From Myxococcales bacterium (lineage in GTDB: Bacteria; Myxococcota_A; Bradymonadia; UBA7976; UBA1532), in contig PCCS01000001.1 of NCBI GenBank assembly GCA_002731825.1, positions 266,962 through 330,961 on the forward strand: a DNA stretch of 64,000 nucleotides. The letters are read 5' to 3'. Every line of letters starts with the position of its first letter. The first letter of the stretch is position 1. Shown one piece after another: positions 27,272 through 35,792 of this stretch. A program made the position numbers and the translations under genes. Under the pieces are notes generated by a model. It searched no databases and had not been told where the DNA came from. It was given only the letters and a program-made list of their open reading frames with translations.

Positions 27272-29362
27272 ATGCGAACAGAGCTATCGAAATTGCTGAT
27301 TTACGTAATGACCGCCTCTCTGGTCTTGCTGTCAGCAAATGCACTAATGGCCCAAAGCCCAGTGGACTCGCGTACTCGGTCGGACGAGAACAGTATGGCG
27401 CTGCCGGCCGTGCATCTGTCGAGCGTGCCGCCCGCGCCCAGGGGGCTTGAGAATTTGACAACAGGCATACGCCTCGGTGGGGCTCATCTCAGTTTAGCTC
27501 AATCAAAAAGTCATCCAAACATCTTGTATCTTGGTACCCAGCACGGCCGGGTGAATGTCTCCACAGACGGTGGGGAAACGTGGTCCGAGTCTATGATTCT
27601 GACCAGCAGAGGTCGTTTTTTTGGGTCCATTCGACCCAGTGGGTCGATGACCGGTATTCTCGATCGATGGCTGTCACCTAAGCCCGTTTCTCTCGGCCGT
27701 CTATCAGGCATCAGGCTGCCCAGCCGCCTGACCAATCTTGATGCAAACAGCGGTGACACGTTGGGGGTTCGCACTGGCAGCGACTTAAATCCTGGCGACC
27801 CCCTTGTTGGCGATTTGACTGGCCTTGAATCAGCCAAAAATTCAAGCGCCAGTGGTACCTTGCAGGAATTACAGACGCAACTTTTTCTCCCCGTTGATGG
27901 GGGGGGCAGTGGTGGTGGAGCGGGTGGGGGGAATTCCCTCGCCGTTGGTTTGCGTTCTGGCGCGCCTTGGCTCGCATATCAGGTGCGCCGCAAACGCAAC
28001 TGGGCGGTTGGTATCAGTCTGAAGCAAAATCTTGTGCTCAAAGGCAGTTCCGGCACTAACATCAGGCACTTAGATATCCATCCCACCGATCCAAATATCG
28101 TTCTGGCAGCGACCGATGATGGACTTAGACTGTCGACCAATGGTGGTTATTCTTGGCCCCTGGTTTTGTCGGGCGTGTCAAGCAGAGAGCGTCAAATGAA
28201 CCACGTTCTTCGGTCGAGCTATGACCCAAATCTAATTTATGTCGGTTCGCGGCGCGGCTTACATATCTCTCGCGACGGAGCCGAGAGTTTCGAACGGGCG
28301 ACCCATCGATTTGTAACCCGCAGCGATATCAGATGGATTGAGGAACACACAGCCAATCCCAACGTAATCTATGTGGGCGCCGATTGGGGTCTGCTGCGAA
28401 CTGAAAATGGCGGTCGAGATTTCAAACTCGTACACCGAAGTCCTTGGCCAAACTTGAGCCTTGTTCGACAAGTACGGGTTGAGCCCGCGTCTCCCGAGCG
28501 CGTTTGGTTGGCGACGGCCGATGGACTGTTAGTCAGTCGAGATAATGGGTTTAAATTCAAACGCGTTGGGCAAGGTTTTTTCATTGGTAAAGACATCAAA
28601 CGGATTTCCTTCGGCATGGAACCAGGCCACGTCATCATCGCCACCATTCGTGACCTTTGGGAGAGCCGTGATGCGGGTGAGACATGGCAGGTCGCGTACT
28701 TCGGTGCGATCCAATGGGACGTGCGCACCATGATCGCTGACCAAAGTCGGGCCAATAGTTTACTCATTGCTACGACCGCGGAAGTCTTGCGATTTGGGCC
28801 TAAGGCAAGCCGGCCTATCGATGGCGATGATCTGGTTGCCTATCGGCGTCAAATCGCTTCCGAACCCGATCAGATTTCAGTCTTACACAAGGCGCTGAAG
28901 CGAGCGGGTTTGTTTCGACCCCAGTTAGTAAAATATCGGAAAAACTCTCGATTGATGGGTTTACTACCGGACCTTGTCGCCGCATTCCGTTGGGCTGATT
29001 ACGATACGGACAGATCATTTTCTAATCAGCTCTACCAATTCGAGCCCATCAATTTACGTGGGGGGGCCAGCCAACCATTCATGGGTGTGGTTTTCGCCTC
29101 TTGGAATCTGGCTAAACTGGTTTTTACCTCCCGTGAGAGCATTGGCCGACGAATCGGTCGTATGAACCGGTATGGCGAAGGACAGCTGACCAATACGGTG
29201 ATCACTCTCATGCAAGAACGCCGTCGTTTGCAGTTCGATTCCTATGTGTCGCCGGGTTCGCCGAGGGCGCAGCTCTTGAGAAACCTTCGACTCGAAGAAT
29301 TAACCGCGCATCTGAACGCGTTGGCTGGTAATGTCTATCCGCCTGTAGAGGCACTCAAATAA
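27272..29362 (+). CDS. Secreted Asp-box beta-propeller protein with C-terminal duplicated domain
   Basis: The 696-residue protein has a signal peptide ending ALMAQ. Asp-box (BNR-like) turns mark propeller blades: VSTDGGETW, LSTNGGYSW, ISRDGAESF, TENGGRDF, SRDNGFKF and ESRDAGETW. A Gly-rich linker (GGGSGGGAGGG) near residue 213 interrupts the first part. The last 150 residues (from about 545: LMGLLPDLVAAFRW, FASWNLAKLVF, MQERRRLQFDSYV, LRLEELTAHLNALAG) repeat as the core of the next gene's product. AAAGG lies 5 nt before the ATG. First gene of an operon with 29373-30059 and greB. Outer surface or periplasm; substrate unknown. Confidence 0.75.
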   Translation: MRTELSKLLIYVMTASLVLLSANALMAQSPVDSRTRSDENSMALPAVHLSSVPPAPRGLENLTTGIRLGGAHLSLAQSKSHPNILYLGTQHGRVNVSTDGGETWSESMILTSRGRFFGSIRPSGSMTGILDRWLSPKPVSLGRLSGIRLPSRLTNLDANSGDTLGVRTGSDLNPGDPLVGDLTGLESAKNSSASGTLQELQTQLFLPVDGGGSGGGAGGGNSLAVGLRSGAPWLAYQVRRKRNWAVGISLKQNLVLKGSSGTNIRHLDIHPTDPNIVLAATDDGLRLSTNGGYSWPLVLSGVSSRERQMNHVLRSSYDPNLIYVGSRRGLHISRDGAESFERATHRFVTRSDIRWIEEHTANPNVIYVGADWGLLRTENGGRDFKLVHRSPWPNLSLVRQVRVEPASPERVWLATADGLLVSRDNGFKFKRVGQGFFIGKDIKRISFGMEPGHVIIATIRDLWESRDAGETWQVAYFGAIQWDVRTMIADQSRANSLLIATTAEVLRFGPKASRPIDGDDLVAYRRQIASEPDQISVLHKALKRAGLFRPQLVKYRKNSRLMGLLPDLVAAFRWADYDTDRSFSNQLYQFEPINLRGGASQPFMGVVFASWNLAKLVFTSRESIGRRIGRMNRYGEGQLTNTVITLMQERRRLQFDSYVSPGSPRAQLLRNLRLEELTAHLNALAGNVYPPVEALK

Positions 29363-29372
29363 TGGAGACCCA

Positions 29373-30059
29373 ATGAACACTGGTCGTTTGATATGTATCA
29401 TTTTGTGCCTCGGCTGCTCGCTTCCGCTCGCATTTGCCCAGCGTGGACTCAGTCCCGAGGTTCAATCTGAACTGCAGGCATTGCGAAAGCGAGATCCGAC
29501 GGTTCAAGAGGCGCAGCGCGCAGCCCTTGGATTCTTCAACATCGATCCCAGGTCTGTTCAGGCGATGCGAAGCAGAGCATCTGTCAAAGGACTCATGCCG
29601 CAAGTGGAAGCGCGCTATCGACAGAATCGGTCAAATCTAGGCGTTGATACCAGGAACACGACCATTCAGGATGATCCATTCTTATTCGATGCCGTCGATG
29701 GAACAGTTCATGAATTCCAGGTTGGCCTTCGTTTTAATCTGCCCTCGTTGGTGTTTAACTCGGAGGTGCTGGATGTCGGCTCACTTGCGATTTTGCAAGA
29801 AGGCGTGTTGAAAGAAGTGACCCGGCTCTACTACACCCGCCGTCGCTTACAAATCGATCTGATCTTAAATCCGCCGCGGGATGCTGCGACGCAGATGTCT
29901 AAGCAATTAAGAATCGATGAGCTGACCTCGACACTGGATGCGATGACCGGTGAATTGTTCACGCGGGCTGCGCAGCGAAGTGAACGTCGAAGGCCGCAAA
30001 ATCGCTCAAATAACCGCGATGATGGCGATGTCTTTCGTCCCCTGACCCCGCGCCGTTAA
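29373..30059 (+). CDS. Secreted protein homologous to the C-terminal domain of the upstream propeller protein
   Basis: This 228-residue protein has a signal peptide ending LAFAQ and a single domain. Its signatures mirror the upstream protein's C-terminus: VKGLMPQVEARY matches LMGLLPDLVAAF, RFNLPSLVF matches ASWNLAKLVF, YYTRRRLQIDLIL matches MQERRRLQFDSYV, and LRIDELTSTLDAMTG matches LRLEELTAHLNALAG. A basic, disordered tail follows. It starts 10 nt after the propeller gene and overlaps greB by one base (TAATG). The shared domain has an Lxx-ARY strand and helical LTA-LD-LTG end somewhat like TolC-type periplasmic helices, but I assign no function. Confidence 0.7.
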   Translation: MNTGRLICIILCLGCSLPLAFAQRGLSPEVQSELQALRKRDPTVQEAQRAALGFFNIDPRSVQAMRSRASVKGLMPQVEARYRQNRSNLGVDTRNTTIQDDPFLFDAVDGTVHEFQVGLRFNLPSLVFNSEVLDVGSLAILQEGVLKEVTRLYYTRRRLQIDLILNPPRDAATQMSKQLRIDELTSTLDAMTGELFTRAAQRSERRRPQNRSNNRDDGDVFRPLTPRR

Positions 30060-30547
30060 TGAGTGATCGAGACTACATTAGCGAAGCCGGATTCAAAAAA
30101 CTCACGGGTGAAGTTGAGCATCTGCTGACCGTCGAACGGCCGCGGGTTGTCAACCAGGTTGCCGCGGCTGCCGCTGAGGGTGATCGCAGTGAGAATGCGG
30201 AGTATATTTACGGCAAAAAACGGCTGCGTGAGATCGATAAGCGTGTTGAGTTTTTGTCTAAAAGACTCGACATCTTAGAAGTTGTCCCTCAACCGAAAAA
30301 CACCGATCGAGCTCGTTTATTATCCTGGGTGCATGTCGAAGATGAGGACGGGACGAGCAAGGTCTTCAGAGTGGTTGGCGCAGATGAAACCGATGCAAAG
30401 CGAAATTGGATTTCATGGAAATCCCCGGTCGGGCGTTCACTTCTTGGCAAAGCCGTTGATGATGAGGTGAAGATCAAAACGCCCGGAGGTGCTGTTGTTT
30501 ATTTGGTCGTCGAGATCACAAATCACTCGCTCAGTTCGCCAAATTGA
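30059..30547 (+). CDS. greB: Transcription elongation factor GreB
   Basis: GreA/GreB factors rescue backtracked RNA polymerase by stimulating transcript cleavage in the secondary channel. The 162-residue product has the N-terminal coiled coil with the acidic tip (EGDRSENAEY) and the GreB-diagnostic YGKKRLREIDKRVEFLSKRL. The C-terminal FKBP-like domain includes SPVGRSLLGKAVDD and PGG. It is translationally coupled to the preceding secreted-protein gene by TAATG, an odd partner. Its 3' end overlaps the convergent GAF gene by 25 nt. Confidence 0.94.
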   Translation: MSDRDYISEAGFKKLTGEVEHLLTVERPRVVNQVAAAAAEGDRSENAEYIYGKKRLREIDKRVEFLSKRLDILEVVPQPKNTDRARLLSWVHVEDEDGTSKVFRVVGADETDAKRNWISWKSPVGRSLLGKAVDDEVKIKTPGGAVVYLVVEITNHSLSSPN

Positions 30548-30939
30548 GCCAAAGCGCGTTCAACGACGCGCTTGCACCGGTCTATTCGAGTATCGACCTC
30601 GTCGGTCCCAGGTTGGAACGCAAAGCCCACAACACCGATGACCTCCTGATTTAAATTAATCACGGGAACAGCGACCGCCGCATCCGCTTCGACGGCCCTC
30701 GCCCCCGTTTGAATTGTGTTGTTCGGGTCTGTTCTGAGTGCGCAGGTCGTCACGCTGCGTCCAGTCTTCCATGCCATGCCAGCCATGCCCTTACCCTTGG
30801 GGATCTTGCCTATGGCAGGTTTCATGGAGTCAGGCAGCCCGATGGACGCGGTCAATATAAGATGGCCATCACGCGGTTGATGGATCGTGCCGGATACCGC
30901 ACCGACCTGATCTAGGAGGCCCGCCAGTAAGTCATTCAT
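30523..30939 (-). CDS. GAF-domain protein
   Basis: A 138-residue single GAF domain: LTASIGLPDSM, GKIPKGKGMAGMAWKTGRSV, and AVAVPVINLNQEVIGVVGFAF are typical GAF strands and the ligand-cleft helix. GAF domains bind small molecules such as cyclic nucleotides, or (in fRMsr enzymes) methionine sulfoxide. Cys is scarce, so the fRMsr reaction is not favoured. It overlaps the dusB stop by ATGA, suggesting co-expression. Confidence 0.8.
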   Translation of the reverse strand: MNDLLAGLLDQVGAVSGTIHQPRDGHLILTASIGLPDSMKPAIGKIPKGKGMAGMAWKTGRSVTTCALRTDPNNTIQTGARAVEADAAVAVPVINLNQEVIGVVGFAFQPGTDEVDTRIDRCKRVVERALAQFGELSE

Positions 30940-32015
30940 GTGGAGGTCCGTTCGACAAACGTTCGTGAGTCCCCATCCGTATTGGGTACAGCAGGCTCGC
31001 TGTAGATGCTGACAAAGCCATCTTTAATGTCTTCCGCCTTCAAGCGCTCAAACCAATTTCGGACGGCATCAAAAATAGGCTCCACATCATGGGAGTGATA
31101 AATCGACTTTCTCAGGTCACCGCCATAGGGGAGTCCCCGAGTGAAGTAGCCTGTGACCTTCTTCATTCGACCAGTCGCTCCACGAACCGTCTGACTTTCC
31201 GAGGCGATCAACTCGAAGTAGTTGAGTAAATGTGCTTGGCGCTGGTCGAGTGTGGGTTCGTATGGGTCAAGTCCGGCAAAGTGGTCACCAATGCGTCTCA
31301 ATATCCATGGGTCTCGCAGTGCGCCTCGTCCGACCATGACACCCGCAGCATTTGATAGTTTAGCTGCAGCAACCGCATCCTCGACTGTCAAAATATCGCC
31401 ATTGACGATCACCGGTATGGACCGAGCCTCGACGACCTTTCTAATGGCGGCCCAATCCGCATTACCCCGATACATCTGCATGCGCGTCCGACCATGAATT
31501 GTCACCATTTGGGCACCCGCCTCCTCGGCCAGTCGGGCAATCTCAGGGGCAGCGAAATAGTCACTGTCCCAGCCAAGGCGCATTTTGACTGTCATGGGTA
31601 TAGAGATGGCCGCCTTGACCGCGCGGAAAATTTCATCGGCCAAGCACGGCTCGCGCATCAGAGCCGACCCACTTAAACCGCCGGTCACCTTCTTGCTTGG
31701 ACAGCCCAAGTTTAAATCGACGAAATCAGCACCGAGGTCTTGGCAGATTTTGGCTGCTTCGGCCATTTTGTGAGGATGACGACCATAAATTTGGATACTG
31801 ACCGGGTGTTCGTCCGGGTCAAACTCAGCCATTTTCCAAGCCCGACGTGTTTTCTTTGAAATCTGGTCACTGCTGATGAACTCGGTCACCGTCAGTCCGC
31901 AACCGCCCAAACTTCGAATCATTCGTCGGAACGGGCGATCCGTGATGCCTTCCATAGGGGCTAGGATCGTCGGTGGATCAATGCTGACAGTGCCAATTTT
32001 AAACGGTTGGATCAT
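30936..32015 (-). CDS. dusB: tRNA-dihydrouridine synthase (DusB-like)
   Basis: Dus enzymes are FMN-dependent and reduce uridines in the tRNA D-loop using NADPH. The sequence has TILAPMEGITDRPFRR, VSIQIYGRHP, DLNLGCPSKKV (catalytic Cys), the FMN-binding KMRLGWD, TIHGRTRMQMYRG, and NGDI...MVGRGALRDPW near the C-terminus. ATG 32015 begins MIQPFKIG just before the barrel; an in-frame TTG at 32039 would add 8 residues. Length is about 359 residues, usual for DusB. The DusB subclass is inferred from motif pattern. Confidence 0.93.
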   Translation of the reverse strand: MIQPFKIGTVSIDPPTILAPMEGITDRPFRRMIRSLGGCGLTVTEFISSDQISKKTRRAWKMAEFDPDEHPVSIQIYGRHPHKMAEAAKICQDLGADFVDLNLGCPSKKVTGGLSGSALMREPCLADEIFRAVKAAISIPMTVKMRLGWDSDYFAAPEIARLAEEAGAQMVTIHGRTRMQMYRGNADWAAIRKVVEARSIPVIVNGDILTVEDAVAAAKLSNAAGVMVGRGALRDPWILRRIGDHFAGLDPYEPTLDQRQAHLLNYFELIASESQTVRGATGRMKKVTGYFTRGLPYGGDLRKSIYHSHDVEPIFDAVRNWFERLKAEDIKDGFVSIYSEPAVPNTDGDSRTFVERTST

Positions 32016-32083
32016 AGGCGCACGGTAACGGGCAGACAATGGAGTTACAAATCAATCTTCAAGTTGCATTGCGGCCGAGTCCC

Positions 32084-32944
32084 TTACTCGGATGCACCTA
32101 GACAGTAGGTTTCACTCATCGGGTCGGTGACATCGACCTCACGGCATGCGAGATCTCCACAGGTGTCGCCTACCATACACGGCACGACACAAAACGAGTT
32201 TGTTCCGCCACCGGTTACACTCAATCGAAGGCACGCGACGTCATCTCCGACGCAGCCCCGCCCGTTGCGGCAATCCACTGTACATGTGCCGCCATAGCCC
32301 GCGTTGACGCAGAGACCGGTGGGACATACGTCTGACTCGTTGACGTTGCCGAGCGTCCCTGTCGCCGTACATGGTTGACGTAGATCGGTGGCCACCGCGG
32401 TACGGCATTGTCCGGATATGCAGACATCGTGTCGGTTAAAGCAGTCCGATCGAACCACACACCCGTCTCCAGTTTGGACGTTTCCACGGGCAACACCACC
32501 GCAGAAATTTGCGATGAAATCGTGCCATTGATGAGCCCATTCACTGGGGTCTGAATCGATACAAGGTCGGCTGCTCACTTGTTGGACGCAGCTGTCGATT
32601 GCTGATTCGGTAAAATCTAAGGTGCCGCGGCTCGACCGGTCGTCTACATCACGTAGACAGTCGGATGCTGCCTGCTCCGCACACGCCTCGGCTGAGCGAC
32701 CCGGCAATGCGAAGTATGATTGGATCGCTATACCGTTGCTGACACATTGAAAAATATAATTGCATTTGGCCTCAGCTACGCGCTGGCAATAGTCCTGATA
32801 CGGGCTTAATTGACTGCTCGAATCAGTGTCCACCATCCCAGCGTCGATGCTGAGCACAGTTGTGCTCTCGGTTTCGCTACCACACCCATGGGTGAAGCAG
32901 GCCAATATAAATACGACCGGTAATACACCGTGATGTGTCGCCAT
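32084..32944 (-). CDS. Cys-rich secreted lipoprotein
   Basis: ATG 32944 (AGGAG at 8 nt) starts a signal ending in HGCGSE, a lipobox-like site. The mature protein of about 265 residues has a helical N-terminal half with paired Cys (YCQRVAEAKCNYIFQC; ACAEQAASDCL). After it come small disulfide modules (CVVRSDCFNRHDVCISGQC; CPTGLCVNAGYGGTCTVDC; CVVPCMVGDTCGDLAC). This layout is frequent in surface lipoproteins of myxobacterial relatives. No catalytic domain is recognised. Confidence 0.7.
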   Translation of the reverse strand: MATHHGVLPVVFILACFTHGCGSETESTTVLSIDAGMVDTDSSSQLSPYQDYCQRVAEAKCNYIFQCVSNGIAIQSYFALPGRSAEACAEQAASDCLRDVDDRSSRGTLDFTESAIDSCVQQVSSRPCIDSDPSEWAHQWHDFIANFCGGVARGNVQTGDGCVVRSDCFNRHDVCISGQCRTAVATDLRQPCTATGTLGNVNESDVCPTGLCVNAGYGGTCTVDCRNGRGCVGDDVACLRLSVTGGGTNSFCVVPCMVGDTCGDLACREVDVTDPMSETYCLGASE

Positions 32945-33180
32945 CGAAAGCACTCCTGAGTATTTCGGTTACCGTTGGGATCTACCAGACCCAAGATGAC
33001 CTCGCAATCGACTGTCTGACTTCGGTCTCTGGTGGCCGGGCAACGGTCTCAGATCGAAGGACTGTTTTTCAACGGATAGCTTGTGTTGTTAGTCTGTATT
33101 GTGTTGAAACAATGGTGTTTAGTGACGTTGGTCTCACTGGTTGGGCTTTGACCGATGATGGCACGTAGGAGCGTGAGAGC

Positions 33181-34404
33181 ATGAACATCGAGTTTTATTA
33201 TGACATTGTTTGTCCCTACGCCTACTTGGCCTCTACCCAGATCGAAGCGCTCGCTGAACGAAATGGTGCAACGGTTAGTTGGAAACCCGTATTGCTGGGT
33301 GGAATTTTTCGGTCCATCGGAGGCCAACAAGTGCCTATGTCGACCATGAGCCAGCCACGCGCACGCCTCAACTTACTTGATTTGGAGCGTTGGGCCGACC
33401 TATGGAACGTCCCCTTTTCATTTGCTGACGGTCATCCCAGACGCTCGGTGGATGCCATGCGATTACTGACGGCGCTGTCGGGCCAGGACCGGATTGACAT
33501 GAGCCAGCGTTTGTTTCGAGCCTATTGGATCGAGGGCTTGGATATCTCAGATCGTGCCGTCCTTGATAAACTTGCCCTAGAGATGGGATATCAAGCGGGG
33601 CTTTTTGCGACTGAGACCGCCCGGAATGGCCTTTTTGAATGTACGGCAGAGGCGGTTCAACACGGTGCGTTTGGCGTACCTGCGTTTGTCATCGATGGTC
33701 GATTATGGTGGGGGCAGGATCGGCTTCACTTTGTCGAGGCGGCCCTAGGTGGCGTGCCCTCGCTGTCCGAAACAAACCACACAAAAGGGGATCGAATCGT
33801 TCGATTCTACCATGATTTCTCAAGCCCTTTCAGCTATCTGGCAGCCACGCAGATCGAGCAGGTTGTGGCCGGGCATGGGGCCACGCTGCAATGGCGCCCG
33901 ATCCTGTTAGGTGCGCTTTTTCGTGAGATTGGTACGCCAGATGTCCCTTTGTTTGAGATGTCTGAGCCAAAGCGAAGGTACATGTCGACGGACTTGGGAG
34001 ATTGGGCACAATTCTGGGGCGTGGACTTTTCTTTTCCTTCGAGTTTTCCCATTCGAACTGTGCAGCCTTTGCGAGCTGCACTTGTTGAACCGAGTTTAAC
34101 AGGTGCTATTTATCGAGCCGCTTGGGCCGAAGGGCGAGTCATTGACGATCCAGCTGTGTTGGCAGATATTATCGCGGAGGCAGGCTTCGATGCTGAGTCT
34201 GTTTTAGCCAAGACAACGGACGCGACAGTCAAGGCTGCATTGAGAGACAATACCGAAGAGGCCCGGCAGATCGGAGCCTGTGGTGTACCTACATTTCATT
34301 TAATTCATCCAAAGGCTGAACATGATCCGCTTTTGCTCTGGGGCCAAGACCGAATTCATATGCTTGAACGGGCTCTCTTAGGCTGGCACCCCGATTGCGG
34401 TTAG
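33181..34404 (+). CDS. Fused tandem DsbA-fold / 2-hydroxychromene-2-carboxylate isomerase-like protein
   Basis: Two complete thioredoxin-fold units of the HCCA isomerase/kappa-GST/FrnE family are joined in one 407-residue chain. Unit 1 is about residues 1-192 (FYYDIVCPYAYLA, GAFGVPAFVIDGRLWWGQDRL). Unit 2 is about 200-405 (FYHDFSSPFSYLA, GACGVPTFHL...LLLWGQDRI). The family's glutathione-contacting Ser is kept in unit 2 (SSPF) but is Cys in unit 1 (VCPY). Single-domain members are about 200 residues, so this looks like a duplication-fusion. It is likely cytosolic and glutathione-dependent, which fits the glutamate-cysteine ligase in the window. The aminotransferase gene follows at 15 nt. Confidence 0.85.
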   Translation: MNIEFYYDIVCPYAYLASTQIEALAERNGATVSWKPVLLGGIFRSIGGQQVPMSTMSQPRARLNLLDLERWADLWNVPFSFADGHPRRSVDAMRLLTALSGQDRIDMSQRLFRAYWIEGLDISDRAVLDKLALEMGYQAGLFATETARNGLFECTAEAVQHGAFGVPAFVIDGRLWWGQDRLHFVEAALGGVPSLSETNHTKGDRIVRFYHDFSSPFSYLAATQIEQVVAGHGATLQWRPILLGALFREIGTPDVPLFEMSEPKRRYMSTDLGDWAQFWGVDFSFPSSFPIRTVQPLRAALVEPSLTGAIYRAAWAEGRVIDDPAVLADIIAEAGFDAESVLAKTTDATVKAALRDNTEEARQIGACGVPTFHLIHPKAEHDPLLLWGQDRIHMLERALLGWHPDCG

Positions 34405-34419
34405 ACAGGATATACGGCT

Positions 34420-35538
34420 ATGAAAATTCCAATTTTAGATCTTAAAGCGCAACTCCAAGCGTATCGTTCGGACGCATTGGCTGCCATGACCCGAGTGGTT
34501 GACCATCAGCAGTTTATTATGGGTGATGAAGTCAAACGCTTTGAATCTCATCTCGCTCAATACGCCGAAGTCTCCCGATGTTTGGGAGTCTCGTCCGGTA
34601 CCGATGCGTTGTTGGCCGCGCTCATGGGTCTCGATATCGGCGCGGGCGATCACGTGTTGACGACGCCCTTCAGTTTTTTTGCAACAGCGGGCGTGATCGC
34701 ACGTTTGGGTGCGCGTCCTGTCTTCGTCGATATCGACCCTCAAACCTATAATTTGAACAGTTCGCTGATTCAATCGGCCATGTCCGATGAGATTCGCGCG
34801 GTGATTCCGGTTCATCTCTATGGACAGATGGCCGACATCTCCGACTTTGCCGACAGTGTTGGACGACCGCCCATCATTGAAGATGCGGCCCAAGCACTTG
34901 GCGCTCGCCTGGATGGCAAAATGACAGGTCACTACGGTGACTGCGCCTGTGTCAGCTTTTTTCCATCTAAAAACTTGGGTGGTTTCGGTGACGGGGGTGG
35001 CCTGCTGGTTCAGAATCAAGAGTTTGCCGAGAAACTGAGTATTCTTCGCCTCCATGGGGCTAAGCCAAAGTATCACCACCGCATCGTCGGCGGTAATTTT
35101 AGATTGGATGCCTTACAAGCAGCAATCCTCGGTGTCAAATTGCCTTACTTGGAGTCTTGGGCCGATGCACGTCGGCAAAACGCGCATTGGTATAATGAGG
35201 CCTTCAGGGATGTTGGCTTAGTCTCACGCGGCTTACTGGCGACGCCATTTGAACTTCCAAACGCAACCCATGTCTACAACCAGTACGTCTTACGCGTCAC
35301 GCAACGGGATGAATTACGGTCATTCCTCGGCGATCGAGGTGTTGGAACGATGGTTTATTATCCGAAGCCACTCCATATCCAGCCTTGTTTTGAGCAGCTG
35401 GGGTATGGTCCAGGAGATTTCCCTCATGCAGAACGTGCAGCGAACGAGGTCTTAGCCATCCCCGTCTATCCGGAACTGACGCGGGACCAACAGCAATATG
35501 TTGTCGATTCAATTGCCGCTTTTTATGGTGTCGGATAA
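34420..35538 (+). CDS. DegT/DnrJ/EryC1/StrS-family aminotransferase
   Basis: PLP-dependent sugar aminotransferases of this family make amino sugars for O-antigen, capsule or secondary metabolites. The 372-residue protein has GVSSGTDALLAAL, TTPFSFFATAGVI, FVDIDPQTYNL, IIEDAAQALGA, and the PLP Lys184 in FFPSKNLGGFGDGG. Length and motif order are standard. It probably forms a unit with the upstream isomerase-like gene. The sugar substrate cannot be read from sequence, and no sugar nucleotide genes are adjacent. Confidence 0.93.
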   Translation: MKIPILDLKAQLQAYRSDALAAMTRVVDHQQFIMGDEVKRFESHLAQYAEVSRCLGVSSGTDALLAALMGLDIGAGDHVLTTPFSFFATAGVIARLGARPVFVDIDPQTYNLNSSLIQSAMSDEIRAVIPVHLYGQMADISDFADSVGRPPIIEDAAQALGARLDGKMTGHYGDCACVSFFPSKNLGGFGDGGGLLVQNQEFAEKLSILRLHGAKPKYHHRIVGGNFRLDALQAAILGVKLPYLESWADARRQNAHWYNEAFRDVGLVSRGLLATPFELPNATHVYNQYVLRVTQRDELRSFLGDRGVGTMVYYPKPLHIQPCFEQLGYGPGDFPHAERAANEVLAIPVYPELTRDQQQYVVDSIAAFYGVG

Positions 35539-35792
35539 TTCAGAGAACAGCTAACCATGCTATATTTGGTCTAAAATCAAAAAATACTCGCAATTAAGGT
35601 ATGTTTTTGAGATGATGTGCCCACAGGTGCTCTCTAAGTGACTGAGCCAGTGGCCCGTCAAGCGAGCAAGCTTTCCTCCGAAAAACCGGCCGTCGTTGTG
35701 CTTTTCGCACCAGTGGATCGACGGACGGGTGGCTTAATTTTAGCCCAACCGGAGGCTATTTTCAGACAAAGAAAGGCCGTCGTACAAGAACC

